From the NCBI RefSeq assembly GCF_041431415.1, contig NZ_CP107845.1:2480001-2544000 (forward strand): 64,000 bases of DNA, given 5' to 3'. Under the pieces are notes generated by a model. That model was not told where the DNA came from, made no database searches, and worked only from the letters and a program-made list of their open reading frames with translations. The translations under genes and the position numbers were made by a program. This DNA is from Streptomyces sp. NBC_00513. Lineage in GTDB: Bacteria > Actinomycetota > Actinomycetes > Streptomycetales > Streptomycetaceae. This document shows, piece by piece, positions 1-8,592 of this stretch. Positions within the stretch are counted from its first letter, which is position 1, and each line of letters opens with the position of its first letter.

Positions 1-1
1 C

Positions 2-1453
2 AGCGAAGAACCCGACACAGCACGCGCCACACGACGGCGGCCGGCCTGGGCCATCGGCTCGATCGCGGCCGCCGTCCTGCTCGCGGGTGGCGGTACGGCC
101 TACTGGGCGTCGACGGCCCACGGCGACGGTTCCGGCGCCGGGCGGACGAACGAGCGCACGGCCGCGGCGGCCCGCGAGGGCGGGACCCCGTCGGGGCCGG
201 GGATCGCCCCCGGCGAGCCGGACCCGTCCGGCGGCGGGGTGACGTACCGCGCGGACGTGAAGTTGCCCGAGGCCCCGGCGAAGGCGTCGACGTTCGCCGC
301 GTCGGGCGAGGTGACCTCCGAGGAAGTGGCGCGGCTGGCGAGCGCGTTGGGAGTGACCGGCGCGCCCCGGCTGTCGGGCGGGCAGTGGCTGGCCGGCGAG
401 GGCGCCGACGGTTCCGGGCCCCGGCTGACGGTCGCCCTCAAGGCTCCCGGCACCTGGACGTTCAACCGCTTCCAGCCGGGCGGCGACAACGGCGCGGGTG
501 GGGACGACTGCAAGCGCGGTCAGGACACCTGCGGGCCGGCCACCCTCCCGAAGGACCCGCAGGAGCCGCAGGGCTCCGCCGGCGCGAAGCCGGTCTCCGA
601 GGAGGCCGCCAAGGCCGCCGCGACCCCGGTGCTGGCCGCCGCGGGTCAGGCCGGCGCGAAGCTGGACGCCCGCCTCGCGCAGGGCTCGGCCCGGGTGGTG
701 ACGGCGGACCCGGTGATCGGGGACCTGCCGACGCAGGGCTGGTCCAGCAAGGTGAGCGTGGGTCCGGACTCCCGGGTGGTGACGGCGAGCGGCGAACTGA
801 AGACGCCGGTCCGGGCCGCCGAGCAGTCGGTGGTCGGGGCCGTCGAGGCGCTGGCCCGGCTGAACGCCGGGAAGTCGGGGTCGAACGGCGCGGGTACGGG
901 CCCGAGCGGCTGCGCGACCTCGGTGCCGCTGACTCCGGACACCCCGGTCGGGGCGACCGACACGCTGCCCTGCAACCCGGAGCCGCGCCCGATGAAGCCG
1001 CCGCGGACGGAGACCGTACGGGGCGCCGTGCTCGGGTTGGCGCCCGGGACCGTCGACGGTACGCGGGGCCTGGTCCCGGCCTGGCACTTCGAGGTGGCCG
1101 GCAAGGACGGCGCGGCGGGCCACACGGTGGTCCAGCCGGCCTCGGCCGAGGAGAGCACCGCTCCGGCGCCGGTCCCGCCGACGGGTGGACGCACCGTGCC
1201 CGGGTTCTCGTACGCCGAGGCCGACCGGAAGCTGACCGTGAACTTCTGGGGCGGGGTGTGCAGCGCGTACGCCGTGGAGGCGCGCGAGGAGGGCGGGTCG
1301 GTACTGGTGAAGATCACCGACACCCCGAACAAGCCGGGCCAGAACTGCATCATGATCGCGGAGGAGATGTCCCGGACGGTGACCCTCAAGGAGCCGCTCG
1401 GCGACCGGAAGGTGGTCGACGCGACCACGGGCAAGCCGCTCCCCCGCGGCTGA
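2..1453 (+). CDS. Membrane-anchored hypothetical protein, 5' end outside the window
   Basis: The reading frame is open from the first bases of the window, so the start lies upstream; a GTG near 239 is probably internal. After a short basic stretch (TRRRP) there is one membrane segment (about residues 16-38, WAIGSIAAAVLLAGG...), then an Ala/Pro/Gly-rich linker and an extracytoplasmic domain of about 400 residues with a few cysteines. I do not recognise a catalytic family. The single N-terminal helix suggests an anchored secreted domain; in Streptomyces such proteins sit next to sigma-factor or anti-sigma genes, but the neighbour is not visible. The gene converges on the iron-sulfur gene and ends at two hairpins. 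Confidence 0.7.
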   Translation, partial: SEEPDTARATRRRPAWAIGSIAAAVLLAGGGTAYWASTAHGDGSGAGRTNERTAAAAREGGTPSGPGIAPGEPDPSGGGVTYRADVKLPEAPAKASTFAASGEVTSEEVARLASALGVTGAPRLSGGQWLAGEGADGSGPRLTVALKAPGTWTFNRFQPGGDNGAGGDDCKRGQDTCGPATLPKDPQEPQGSAGAKPVSEEAAKAAATPVLAAAGQAGAKLDARLAQGSARVVTADPVIGDLPTQGWSSKVSVGPDSRVVTASGELKTPVRAAEQSVVGAVEALARLNAGKSGSNGAGTGPSGCATSVPLTPDTPVGATDTLPCNPEPRPMKPPRTETVRGAVLGLAPGTVDGTRGLVPAWHFEVAGKDGAAGHTVVQPASAEESTAPAPVPPTGGRTVPGFSYAEADRKLTVNFWGGVCSAYAVEAREEGGSVLVKITDTPNKPGQNCIMIAEEMSRTVTLKEPLGDRKVVDATTGKPLPRG

Positions 1454-1459
1454 GCCGGA

Positions 1460-1483
1460 GGGATCCCGCCGCGGCGGGATCCC
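1460..1483. terminator. 24-bp perfect palindrome after the first gene
   Basis: GGGATCCCGCCG is followed at once by its reverse complement, 7 bases after the upstream stop codon. It is a likely terminator, or part of a two-hairpin terminator with the next element. Confidence 0.5.
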
Positions 1484-1506
1484 GACAGGCGAGCCCCGAC
1501 GTGCGA

Positions 1507-1550
1507 GAGGGCCCGCGCACCAGTCGTACTCGACCGGTGCGCGGGCCCTC
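1507..1550. terminator. Bidirectional terminator between convergent genes
   Basis: GAGGGCCCGCGCACC pairs perfectly with GGTGCGCGGGCCCTC across a 14-base loop, between two convergent genes. It fits a shared rho-independent-type hairpin of the U-poor kind usual in Streptomyces. Confidence 0.75.
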
Positions 1551-1561
1551 GTCGTACAGGC

Positions 1562-1918
1562 TTAGCTGAACGAGTCGCCGCAGGCGCAGGAGCCGGTGGC
1601 GTTCGGGTTGTCGATGGTGAAGCCCTGCTTCTCGATGGTGTCGACGAAGTCGATGGAGGCCCCGTGGAGGTAGGGCGAGCTCATCCGGTCCGTGACGACC
1701 TTGACGCCGTCGAAGTCCTTGACGACGTCGCCGTCGAGGGAGCGCTCGTCGAAGAAGAGCTGGTAGCGCAGGCCCGAGCAGCCACCGGGCTGGACGGCCA
1801 CGCGCAGCGCCAGGTCCTCACGGCCTTCCTGCTCCAGCAGGGTCTTGACCTTCACGGCGGCGGCGTCGGACAGGAGGATGCCGTCGCTCACAGTGGTCTT
1901 GTCGTCCTGTACGGACAT
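1562..1918 (-). CDS. erpA: Iron-sulfur cluster insertion protein, ErpA/HesB (A-type carrier) family
   Basis: A 118-residue A-type carrier that receives and passes on Fe-S clusters in the cytoplasm. The three conserved cysteines are present: C47 in GGCSGL, and C111 and C113 in the C-terminal CACGDSF. Length is normal for the family. An in-frame ATG lies six bases upstream (1924), but the GGGAG ribosome site is only about 3 nt from that codon and about 9 nt from the ATG at 1918, so 1918 is preferred. It is divergent from nadA, whose product is itself a [4Fe-4S] enzyme, which makes the pairing functionally sensible. Family is certain; the exact client proteins are not visible. Confidence 0.92.
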   Translation of the reverse strand: MSVQDDKTTVSDGILLSDAAAVKVKTLLEQEGREDLALRVAVQPGGCSGLRYQLFFDERSLDGDVVKDFDGVKVVTDRMSSPYLHGASIDFVDTIEKQGFTIDNPNATGSCACGDSFS

Positions 1919-2107
1919 CTGCATTCACTCCCGAAGTGGGCGGCTCCCCGCCGGAGGCTGGGGAAACGTCGGACTCTTGCCGTCGGTGGCAACCAGCGCG
2001 ATGGCGGATTCATTCCGGGTCCCGCACCTTGTCTCGATATTCATGCTCGCACACCGGCACGGGGGGACGAACCTGACGGACGGGAGAGTTGCGGGGCGGG
2101 GCGAATT

Positions 2108-2178
2108 CGTCACATCGACGCTATCGGGCATCGTCAAACTGACGTGAAGCGGTTATGATAGATAACGTCAAATAGACG
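2108..2178. promoter_or_regulatory. Three operator-like repeats and a promoter upstream of nadA
   Basis: The 311-base gap between erpA and nadA holds three copies of a short dyad: CGTCACATCGACG (2108-2120), CGTCAAACTGACG (2132-2144) and CGTCAAATAGACG (2166-2178). Copies two and three also share the GAAG that follows one base later. A good -10 (TATGAT, 2154-2159) lies between copies two and three. The arrangement predicts a repressor controlling nadA. The rest of the gap shows nothing else. Confidence 0.6.
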
Positions 2179-2235
2179 AGAAGTCGAAGCGCTTCCTCGG
2201 AAGTACCTAGTCGCAGAACAGAAAGGGTGCGTGTC

Positions 2236-3414
2236 GTGACCACCGCCCAGCCTTTGGACGTCCAGCCGACGCCCCTTGCCCTGCTGCTGCTCGGCCGCGA
2301 AGCCGACCCCAAGAGCGAGCGCGGGGTGGAGTGCCCCGGCGACCTGCCCTCGCCGTCGGACCCGAACCTGGTGGCCCGCGCCCGCGCGGCCAAGGAGAAG
2401 CTCGGGGACAAGGTCTTCATCCTCGGCCACCACTACCAGCGCGACGAGGTCATCGAGTTCGCGGACGTGACCGGCGACTCGTTCAAGCTGGCGAAGGACG
2501 CGGCCGCCAAGCCGGAGGCCGAGTACATCGTCTTCTGCGGCGTCCACTTCATGGCCGAGTCCGCGGACATCCTCACCTCCGACGACCAGAAGGTCGTCCT
2601 TCCCGACCTCGCGGCCGGCTGCTCGATGGCCGACATGGCCACCGCCGAGCAGGTCGCGGAGTGCTGGGACGTGCTGACCGAGGCCGGGATCGCGGGCGAC
2701 ACCGTGCCGGTCTCCTACATGAACTCCTCGGCCGACATCAAGGCCTTCACCGGCAAGCACGGCGGCACGATCTGCACGTCGTCCAACGCCAAGAAGGCCC
2801 TGGACTGGGCCTTCGAGCAGGGCGAGAAGGTGCTCTTCCTGCCCGACCAGCACCTCGGGCGCAACACCGCGGTCCGCGACATGGGCATGTCGTTGGACGA
2901 CTGCGTGCTCTACAACCCGCACAAGCCGAACGGCGGCCTGACCGTCGAGCAGCTGCGCGACGCCAAGATGATCCTGTGGCGCGGGCACTGCTCGGTGCAC
3001 GGCCGGTTCTCGGTGGACTCCGTCAACGACGTCCGTGCCCGCATACCCGGCGTGAACGTCCTGGTCCACCCCGAGTGCAGGCACGAGGTGGTGGCGGCCG
3101 CGGACTACGTCGGTTCCACCGAGTACATCATCAAGGCGCTGGAGGCGGCCCCGGCCGGCTCCAAGTGGGCCATCGGCACCGAACTGAACCTGGTCCGCCG
3201 TCTGGCGAACCGTTTCGCCGCCGAGGACAAGGAGGTCGTCTTCCTCGACAAGACGGTCTGCTTCTGCTCGACGATGAACCGCATCGACCTGCCGCACCTG
3301 GTCTGGACCCTGGAATCCCTCGCCGAGGGCAACCTGGTCAACCGGATCGAGGTCGACAAGGAGACCGAGAGCTTCGCGAAGCTCGCCCTGGAGCGCATGC
3401 TCGCGCTTCCGTAG
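2236..3414 (+). CDS. nadA: Quinolinate synthase NadA
   Basis: Condenses iminoaspartate with dihydroxyacetone phosphate to quinolinate, a step of de novo NAD synthesis, using a [4Fe-4S] cluster. The 392-residue product has the NadA hallmarks: GHHYQRDEVIEFAD, a conserved cysteine in VFCGVHFMAE, CSMADMA, the GHCSVHGRF block, HPEC and a C-terminal VCFCSTMNRI cluster ligand region. Start: an in-frame GTG at 2227 overlaps the ribosome site AGAAAGGG, which is spaced correctly for the GTG at 2236. No nadB or nadC follows, so nadA is transcribed alone here, ending at hairpins. Confidence 0.95.
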   Translation: MTTAQPLDVQPTPLALLLLGREADPKSERGVECPGDLPSPSDPNLVARARAAKEKLGDKVFILGHHYQRDEVIEFADVTGDSFKLAKDAAAKPEAEYIVFCGVHFMAESADILTSDDQKVVLPDLAAGCSMADMATAEQVAECWDVLTEAGIAGDTVPVSYMNSSADIKAFTGKHGGTICTSSNAKKALDWAFEQGEKVLFLPDQHLGRNTAVRDMGMSLDDCVLYNPHKPNGGLTVEQLRDAKMILWRGHCSVHGRFSVDSVNDVRARIPGVNVLVHPECRHEVVAAADYVGSTEYIIKALEAAPAGSKWAIGTELNLVRRLANRFAAEDKEVVFLDKTVCFCSTMNRIDLPHLVWTLESLAEGNLVNRIEVDKETESFAKLALERMLALP

Positions 3415-3432
3415 CGGTCCGCTCGAACGCGG

Positions 3433-3460
3433 GTCGTTTCGTACACGTCGTTTCGTACAC
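3433..3460. repeat. 14-bp tandem duplication GTCGTTTCGTACAC x2
   Basis: Two perfect adjacent copies lie just after nadA. They sit inside a 9-bp inverted repeat (GCTCGAACG at 3421-3429 and CGTTCGAGC at 3463-3471), so the whole stretch could fold as a long-loop hairpin before the nadA terminator. Confidence 0.7.
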
Positions 3461-3479
3461 GTCGTTCGAGCACCAGGAA

Positions 3480-3508
3480 GGGGCGCCCGGCTTGCCGCCG
3501 GGCGCCCC
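3480..3508 (+). terminator. nadA terminator hairpin
   Basis: GGGGCGCCCGGC and GCCGGGCGCCCC form a perfect 12-bp stem with a 5-base loop, flanked by AA and TT that extend it to 14 bp. Confidence 0.8.
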
Positions 3509-3552
3509 TTCGCCGTTCCCGGGGCGGCCGCGGTCCCCGTACGCCCATGGGA

Positions 3553-3592
3553 AGGGCCCCGGTCCCCGTACGCGTACGGGGACCGGGGCCCT
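3553..3592 (-). terminator. 40-bp perfect palindrome, terminator of the RND exporter gene
   Basis: A 20-base arm (3553-3572) is followed without spacer by its exact reverse complement (3573-3592). It lies 14 bases beyond the stop of the minus-strand exporter gene and faces the nadA terminator, so each convergent gene has its own hairpin. Confidence 0.75.
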
Positions 3593-3606
3593 GGGACGCG
3601 GTGGCG

Positions 3607-6600
3607 TCAGACCTTGACCGGGGCGTCGTCCTCGGTCGGGGCGGGGCTCGGGACCACCGAAAGGCGGGCCCGCTTCTTCGCCCGGCGGCGCTCCTTGAAC
3701 AGCTCGACCATCGTGTAGAGGGTCGGCACGAGCAGCAGGGTCAGCAACGTCGAGCTGACCAGGCCGCCGATCACCACGACCGCGAGCGGCTGCGAGATGA
3801 AGCCGCCCTCGCCGGTGACGCCGAGCGCCATCGGGAGCAGCGCGAAGATCGTCGCGAGGGCGGTCATCAGGATCGGGCGGAGCCGGTGGCGGCCGCCCTC
3901 GATGACGGCCTCGACGACGCCGAGGCCTTGGGCGCGGTACTGGTTGACCAGGTCGATCAGGACGATCGCGTTGGTCACCACGATGCCGATGAGCATCAGC
4001 ATGCCGATCATCGCCGGGACGCCCATGGGGGTGCCGGTGACGATGAGCAGGCCGAGCGCGCCGGTCGCCGCGAACGGCACGGACACCAGCAGGATCAGCG
4101 GCTGGACCAGCGAGCGGAAGGTCGCGACCAGCAGCATGAAGACGATCGCGATGGCGGCGAGCATGGCCAGGGCCAGGGAGGCGAAGGCGTCGTCCTGGTC
4201 CTCGGAGACGCCGCCGATCGAGGCCGTGGCGCCCGCGGGCAGGTCCAGCGCCTTGATCCTGCTCTGGAGCTCCGTGCTGACGGCGCCGGTGTTGTCGCCG
4301 ACCGGCTTGGCCGTGATGGTGGCGGCGCGGGCGCCGTCGATCCGGGTCATCGCGACCGGGCCGGGGACCACCTTGACCTCGGCGATGTCGCCGAGCTTGA
4401 CCGGGCCGACGGGAAGGGCCTGGAGCTGGGCCAGGGTGGTGGCCGGCTGCGCCGACCGCACGAGGATGTCCCGCTCGGTGTCGTCCAGGACGGCCTTGCC
4501 CGCCGGGGTGCCCCGGACGGACTGCGCGACGATCGCGCCCAGCGCGGCCTGGTCCAGGCCCGCCTCGGCGGCCTTGGGGCCGGCGACCACCGAGATCCGG
4601 GGCACCGACTGCGAGAGGTCGCTCTGCACGTCGGTGACGTCCTTGAGCTTCGCCACCTCGGCCTGGACCTGCGCGGCGGCCTTGGCCAGCACGTCGGCGT
4701 CGCCGGCCTTGACGACCACGCTCAGGTTGGAGCTCCCGAAGCCGCCGCCCGCGATGATGCGGGTGTCGCCGACGCCGTCGAGCGCGGCGAGCTTGGTCTC
4801 GATGCTCTCCTTGACGGACTCCGCCTTGCCGGAGTCCTCCAGCGTGATCTGGTACGAGGCCTGGTTGGAGCCCGTGCCGCCGCCGAAGGCCGCCATGAAG
4901 CCGGAGGAGCCGACGGTGACCTGGTAGTCCTTGACGCCGTCGACCGAGGCGAGGACCTGCTCGACCTTGCGGCTCGACGCGTCCGCGGCGGCCAGCGAGG
5001 TGCCGGGGGCCAGCTCCTGCTTGACCGTCAGGGTGTCCTGCTCGCCCTGGTCGAAGAAGTTGGTCTTCAGCAGCGGGGACATGGCGAAGGTGGCGACGAG
5101 GACCACGACGGCGATGGCCACGCTCGTCAGCCTGCGGCGGGTCGCGAAGCCCAGGACGCGCACGTAGAGGCGCTGGAGCCGGCTGCGGGCCTCCTTCTCC
5201 TCGGCGTCGCGGCGGGCCTTGTCCGGGTCCTGCGAGGTGCCCTTGGGGGCGCGCAGGAACCAGTACGACAGGACCGGGACCACCGTCAGCGAGACGAGCA
5301 GCGAGGCCAGCAGGGCCGCGGTGACGGTGAGTGAGAAGGAACCGAAGAGTTCGCCGATCATTCCGCCGACGAGGCCGATCGGCAGGAAGACGGCGACGGT
5401 GGTCAGCGTGGACGAGGTGACCGCGCCGGCCACCTCCTTGACGGCGGTGATGATCGCGGCCTCGCGCTCCTCGCCGTAGCCGAGGTGCCGCTTGATGTTC
5501 TCCAGGACCACGATCGAGTCGTCGACGACGCGGCCGATGGCGATGGTGAGGGCGCCCAGGGTCAGCATGTTGAGCGACAGGTCGCGGGTCCACAGCACGA
5601 TCAGCGCGAGGACCACGGACAGCGGAATGGAGACCGCGGTGACCAGGGTCGAGCGCAGGGAGCCGAGGAAGACCAGGATCACGATCACCGCGAAGAGCAG
5701 GCCGAGCAGGCCCTCGGTGGTGAGGCTGGAGATGGACTTGGCGACGGCCGGGCCCTGGTCGGTGACCACGGCGAGGGCGGCACCGGAGCCGAGGGTGGAA
5801 CGCAGCTCGGGCAGTTTGTCCTTGACGGCGTCGGAGATCGCGACGGCGCTGCCGTCCTTGTCCATGGTCAGGACGAGGGCGAGGCTGGGCTTGCCGTTGG
5901 TACGGGTGATGGAGACGGCCTGGGCGGGTTCCTGCTTCACCGCGGCCACGTCGCCGAGACGGACGGCCGGCTTGCCGGGGCCGGGGCTCAGCCGCAGGTC
6001 CTCCAGCTGGGCGAGGGAGGTGTAGCCGGCGCCCACGCGGACGGTGCGGTTCTTGCCCTCCTCGTCGAAGGAGCCGGCCGGCATCGTGGCGCCGCCGGCC
6101 TGGAGGCCCTTGTTCAGCGCGGCCGCGTCGAGGCCGGCGGCCGCGAGCTTCGCGTTGTCGGGGGTGACGGTGACCTGGAGGTCCCGTACCCCGTCCACGG
6201 TGACCTGGCCGACGCCCTCGATGTCCGAGAGGACGGGGACCACCGAGGCCTCCAGCTGGTCCGCGAGGGCCTGCTGGTCCTTGTCCGAGGTGACGGCGAG
6301 GATGACGGTCGGGATGTCGTCGGTGGAACCGGCCACCACCTGCGGGTCCACCTCGGCGGGCAGCCGGACGCGGGCCCGGTTGACGGCCTGCTGGACGTCG
6401 GCGACGAGCTGCTTGGTGCCGCTGTCGCCGTAGTCGAAGGTCGCCATGACGAGGGCGTTGCCCTCACTGGCGGTGGAGGTGATGCCGGTGATGCCGTCGA
6501 CGCCCTTGAGGGTGCTTTCGATCGGCTCGATGACCTGCTTCTCCACCACGTCGGGCGAGGCGCCCTGGTAGGGCGCGAGCACGGACACCATCGGCAGTTC

Positions 6601-6723
6601 GATGGACGGCAGCAGTTGCTGCTTGAGCTGCGGGACGGCTATGGCGCCGAAGAGGAGCGCGATGATCGACACGAGGCCGATCAGTGCTCTCTGGGCCAGG
6701 CTGAAGCGGGACAGCCACGACAT
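3607..6723 (-). CDS. RND-family efflux transporter permease (HAE1/AcrB-like)
   Basis: A 1038-residue proton-driven exporter of the AcrB/SwrC type. Twelve membrane helices are arranged as one N-terminal helix, a large periplasmic-type porter domain, six helices, a second porter domain and the remaining helices. The helix-4 relay motif is visible as GRVVDDSIVVLEN, with the two Asp needed for proton translocation. Start at MSWLSRFSL is chosen because the first helix follows directly; an upstream in-frame extension to 6801 lacks features. No membrane-fusion or outer-membrane partner is adjacent, as usual in Gram-positives. It lies 167 bases downstream of a response regulator on the same strand, a plausible controller. 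The substrate is unknown. Confidence 0.9.
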   Translation of the reverse strand: MSWLSRFSLAQRALIGLVSIIALLFGAIAVPQLKQQLLPSIELPMVSVLAPYQGASPDVVEKQVIEPIESTLKGVDGITGITSTASEGNALVMATFDYGDSGTKQLVADVQQAVNRARVRLPAEVDPQVVAGSTDDIPTVILAVTSDKDQQALADQLEASVVPVLSDIEGVGQVTVDGVRDLQVTVTPDNAKLAAAGLDAAALNKGLQAGGATMPAGSFDEEGKNRTVRVGAGYTSLAQLEDLRLSPGPGKPAVRLGDVAAVKQEPAQAVSITRTNGKPSLALVLTMDKDGSAVAISDAVKDKLPELRSTLGSGAALAVVTDQGPAVAKSISSLTTEGLLGLLFAVIVILVFLGSLRSTLVTAVSIPLSVVLALIVLWTRDLSLNMLTLGALTIAIGRVVDDSIVVLENIKRHLGYGEEREAAIITAVKEVAGAVTSSTLTTVAVFLPIGLVGGMIGELFGSFSLTVTAALLASLLVSLTVVPVLSYWFLRAPKGTSQDPDKARRDAEEKEARSRLQRLYVRVLGFATRRRLTSVAIAVVVLVATFAMSPLLKTNFFDQGEQDTLTVKQELAPGTSLAAADASSRKVEQVLASVDGVKDYQVTVGSSGFMAAFGGGTGSNQASYQITLEDSGKAESVKESIETKLAALDGVGDTRIIAGGGFGSSNLSVVVKAGDADVLAKAAAQVQAEVAKLKDVTDVQSDLSQSVPRISVVAGPKAAEAGLDQAALGAIVAQSVRGTPAGKAVLDDTERDILVRSAQPATTLAQLQALPVGPVKLGDIAEVKVVPGPVAMTRIDGARAATITAKPVGDNTGAVSTELQSRIKALDLPAGATASIGGVSEDQDDAFASLALAMLAAIAIVFMLLVATFRSLVQPLILLVSVPFAATGALGLLIVTGTPMGVPAMIGMLMLIGIVVTNAIVLIDLVNQYRAQGLGVVEAVIEGGRHRLRPILMTALATIFALLPMALGVTGEGGFISQPLAVVVIGGLVSSTLLTLLLVPTLYTMVELFKERRRAKKRARLSVVPSPAPTEDDAPVKV

Positions 6724-6890
6724 GGTGGATGATCTCTCATTCGGTGACGGCGGCGAGGTGACACCGTCAGGGACAAGCGAGGGCCCCTCAGCCTTTCGCA
6801 CCCGGGGGCGCCGCTTCGTCGCCCCCAGGTGCCGTACTTACGCGCGGCATACCGCGCCCGCAGTACGCCGCACTACTGCGCCGCCCCGAA

Positions 6891-7598
6891 CTACCGCGCG
6901 CCGTCGGCGCGGGGCCGCACCAGGCCCGATTCGTACGCGACGACCACCAGTTGGGCCCGGTCGCGGGCGCCCAGCTTGGCCATGGCCCGGTTGACGTGGG
7001 TCTTGACGGTGAGCGGGCTGACCTCCAGGCGGCCGGCGATGCCGTCGTTGGACAGGCCCGCCGCGACGAGTACGAGGACCTCGCGCTCGCGCACGGTCAG
7101 CGTGGCGAGGCGGGCGGCGTGCGCGGAGCCGTCGGCGGGAACGTCCGGGTGGCCGCCCTGCGCGAGGAAGGTGGCGATGAGCCCCTTGGTGGCGGCCGGG
7201 GAGAGCAGGGCCTCGCCGGCGGCGGCGACCCGGATCGCGTTGAGCAGCTCGTCCGGTTCGGCGCCCTTGCCGAGGAAGCCGGAGGCACCGGCGCGCAGGG
7301 CCTGGACCACGTACTCGTCCACCTCGAAGGTGGTCAACATGACGACGCGCACGTCGCGCAGTTCCGGGTCGGCGCTGATCATGCGGGTGGCGGCCAGCCC
7401 GTCGGTGCCCGGCATCCGGATGTCCATCAGGACCACGTCGGCCCGTCGTTCGCCGGCGAGGGCGTAGGCCTGGGCCCCGTCGGAGGCCTCGCCGACGACC
7501 TCCATGTCTGCCTCGGAGTCGACGAGCACCTTGAACGCGCTGCGCAGCAGCGCCTGATCGTCGGCGAGCAGCACCCTGATGGGCCCGCCGCCCGGCAT
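6891..7598 (-). CDS. NarL/LuxR-family response regulator
   Basis: An N-terminal receiver domain (IRVLLADDQALLRSAF, phospho-acceptor Asp in VVLMDIRMPG, Lys in FLGKGAEPDEL) is joined to a C-terminal LuxR helix-turn-helix (LTVREREVLVLVAAGLSN... VSPLTVKTHVNR). Length of 235 residues is standard. A GTG at 7619 would add seven residues; neither start has a clean ribosome site. No histidine kinase is next to it; the only NarL-type kinase in the window is 10 kb away at 17687. It precedes the RND exporter on the same strand and may regulate it. Confidence 0.88.
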   Translation of the reverse strand: MPGGGPIRVLLADDQALLRSAFKVLVDSEADMEVVGEASDGAQAYALAGERRADVVLMDIRMPGTDGLAATRMISADPELRDVRVVMLTTFEVDEYVVQALRAGASGFLGKGAEPDELLNAIRVAAAGEALLSPAATKGLIATFLAQGGHPDVPADGSAHAARLATLTVREREVLVLVAAGLSNDGIAGRLEVSPLTVKTHVNRAMAKLGARDRAQLVVVAYESGLVRPRADGAR

Positions 7599-7700
7599 CC
7601 CTGTCACCGTGTCGTCCACCCCCCGAGGGTACGTCCCCCATGATCCGGCCCGGTGGTGGGGCGACGCCGCGTGCGTCCCCCGCACGGTGCTCCGCGGGGG

Positions 7701-8522
7701 TCAGCCCAGGGCCAGGACCACGAGGACCACGGTGGCCGCGACCTCGGACAGGGCGCCGAAGACGTCACCGGTGACCCCGTCGAAGCGGCTCACGCAGCGG
7801 CGCAGGAGCAGTTCGGCGACGGGCAGGGCGACGAGTACCGCCGCCGCGTGCTGAACCGCGGCGGGCAGCCCCAGCGGGAGGGCCGCGGCCGTGCAGGCCG
7901 TCACGGTGAGGGCGGTGACGAGGACGGCCGAGCGGATGGGGACCACGCTCGCGACCGCCGCGCCCAGGCCTCCGGGTCGGGCGGCCGGTACCCCGTCGCG
8001 GGCGGCCAGGGTCATGGCGAGTCGCGCGGTGACGGCGGCGAGGACGGTGGCGAGGGCGCCCCGTACCCAACTGTCGGCGTACACGTTCGCCAGCGCCGCC
8101 ACCTGCACCAGGAAGACCACCAGCAGGGCGATCACCCCGAAGGGGCCGATGTCGGACTGCTTCATGATCCGCAGCGCCTCTTCGGCGGGCTTGGCGCTCC
8201 CCAGCCCGTCGACCGTGTCGGCGAGTCCGTCGAGGTGCAGCCCCCGGGTCAGCGCGGCCGGCACGGCGACGGTGACGGCGGCGGCCAGCAGCGGCCCACC
8301 GCCGAGGACCAGCAGAAGCACTCCGGGGACGGCCGCGAGCAGACCCACGGCGAGTCCGGCGAGCGGCGCGCAGGCCATCCCGGTACGGGCGGCCGGCCGG
8401 TCCCACCGGGTGATGCGGGCGGGCAGCACGGTGAGGGTGCCGAACGCGAAGCGGACCCCGTCGACGAGCGGGGCGCGCTCGGGCGGCGGCGACTGCGGCG
8501 GATCTTCGAACGAATCTTTCAT
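7701..8522 (-). CDS. cobS: Adenosylcobinamide-GDP ribazoletransferase (cobalamin synthase) CobS
   Basis: Joins alpha-ribazole (phosphate) to adenosylcobinamide-GDP, the last assembly step of the cobalamin nucleotide loop, in the membrane. The conserved motif TRGLHLDGLADTVDGLG (divalent-metal Asp) and KQSDIGPFG are present, among six or seven membrane helices. About 273 residues from the ATG at 8522; a longer frame to 8594 would overlap the divergent neighbour's start and has low-complexity sequence. cobU and cobT lie 4-6 kb away on the other strand, so the pathway genes are scattered through this region and not in one operon. Confidence 0.92.
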   Translation of the reverse strand: MKDSFEDPPQSPPPERAPLVDGVRFAFGTLTVLPARITRWDRPAARTGMACAPLAGLAVGLLAAVPGVLLLVLGGGPLLAAAVTVAVPAALTRGLHLDGLADTVDGLGSAKPAEEALRIMKQSDIGPFGVIALLVVFLVQVAALANVYADSWVRGALATVLAAVTARLAMTLAARDGVPAARPGGLGAAVASVVPIRSAVLVTALTVTACTAAALPLGLPAAVQHAAAVLVALPVAELLLRRCVSRFDGVTGDVFGALSEVAATVVLVVLALG

Positions 8523-8592
8523 CGGCGCGAACGCTACCCCGCCACCGCCGGGGTTGAATTGCGCATTACCCGCCACGGTGGAAGGTGGTGTC

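Noticed and set aside
848..1434. Long frames on the opposite strand of the first gene and in several other places
   Set aside because: They are GC-driven shadows: low-complexity Arg/Pro/Ala/Gly composition, no family motifs, and each covers a recognised gene in another frame.
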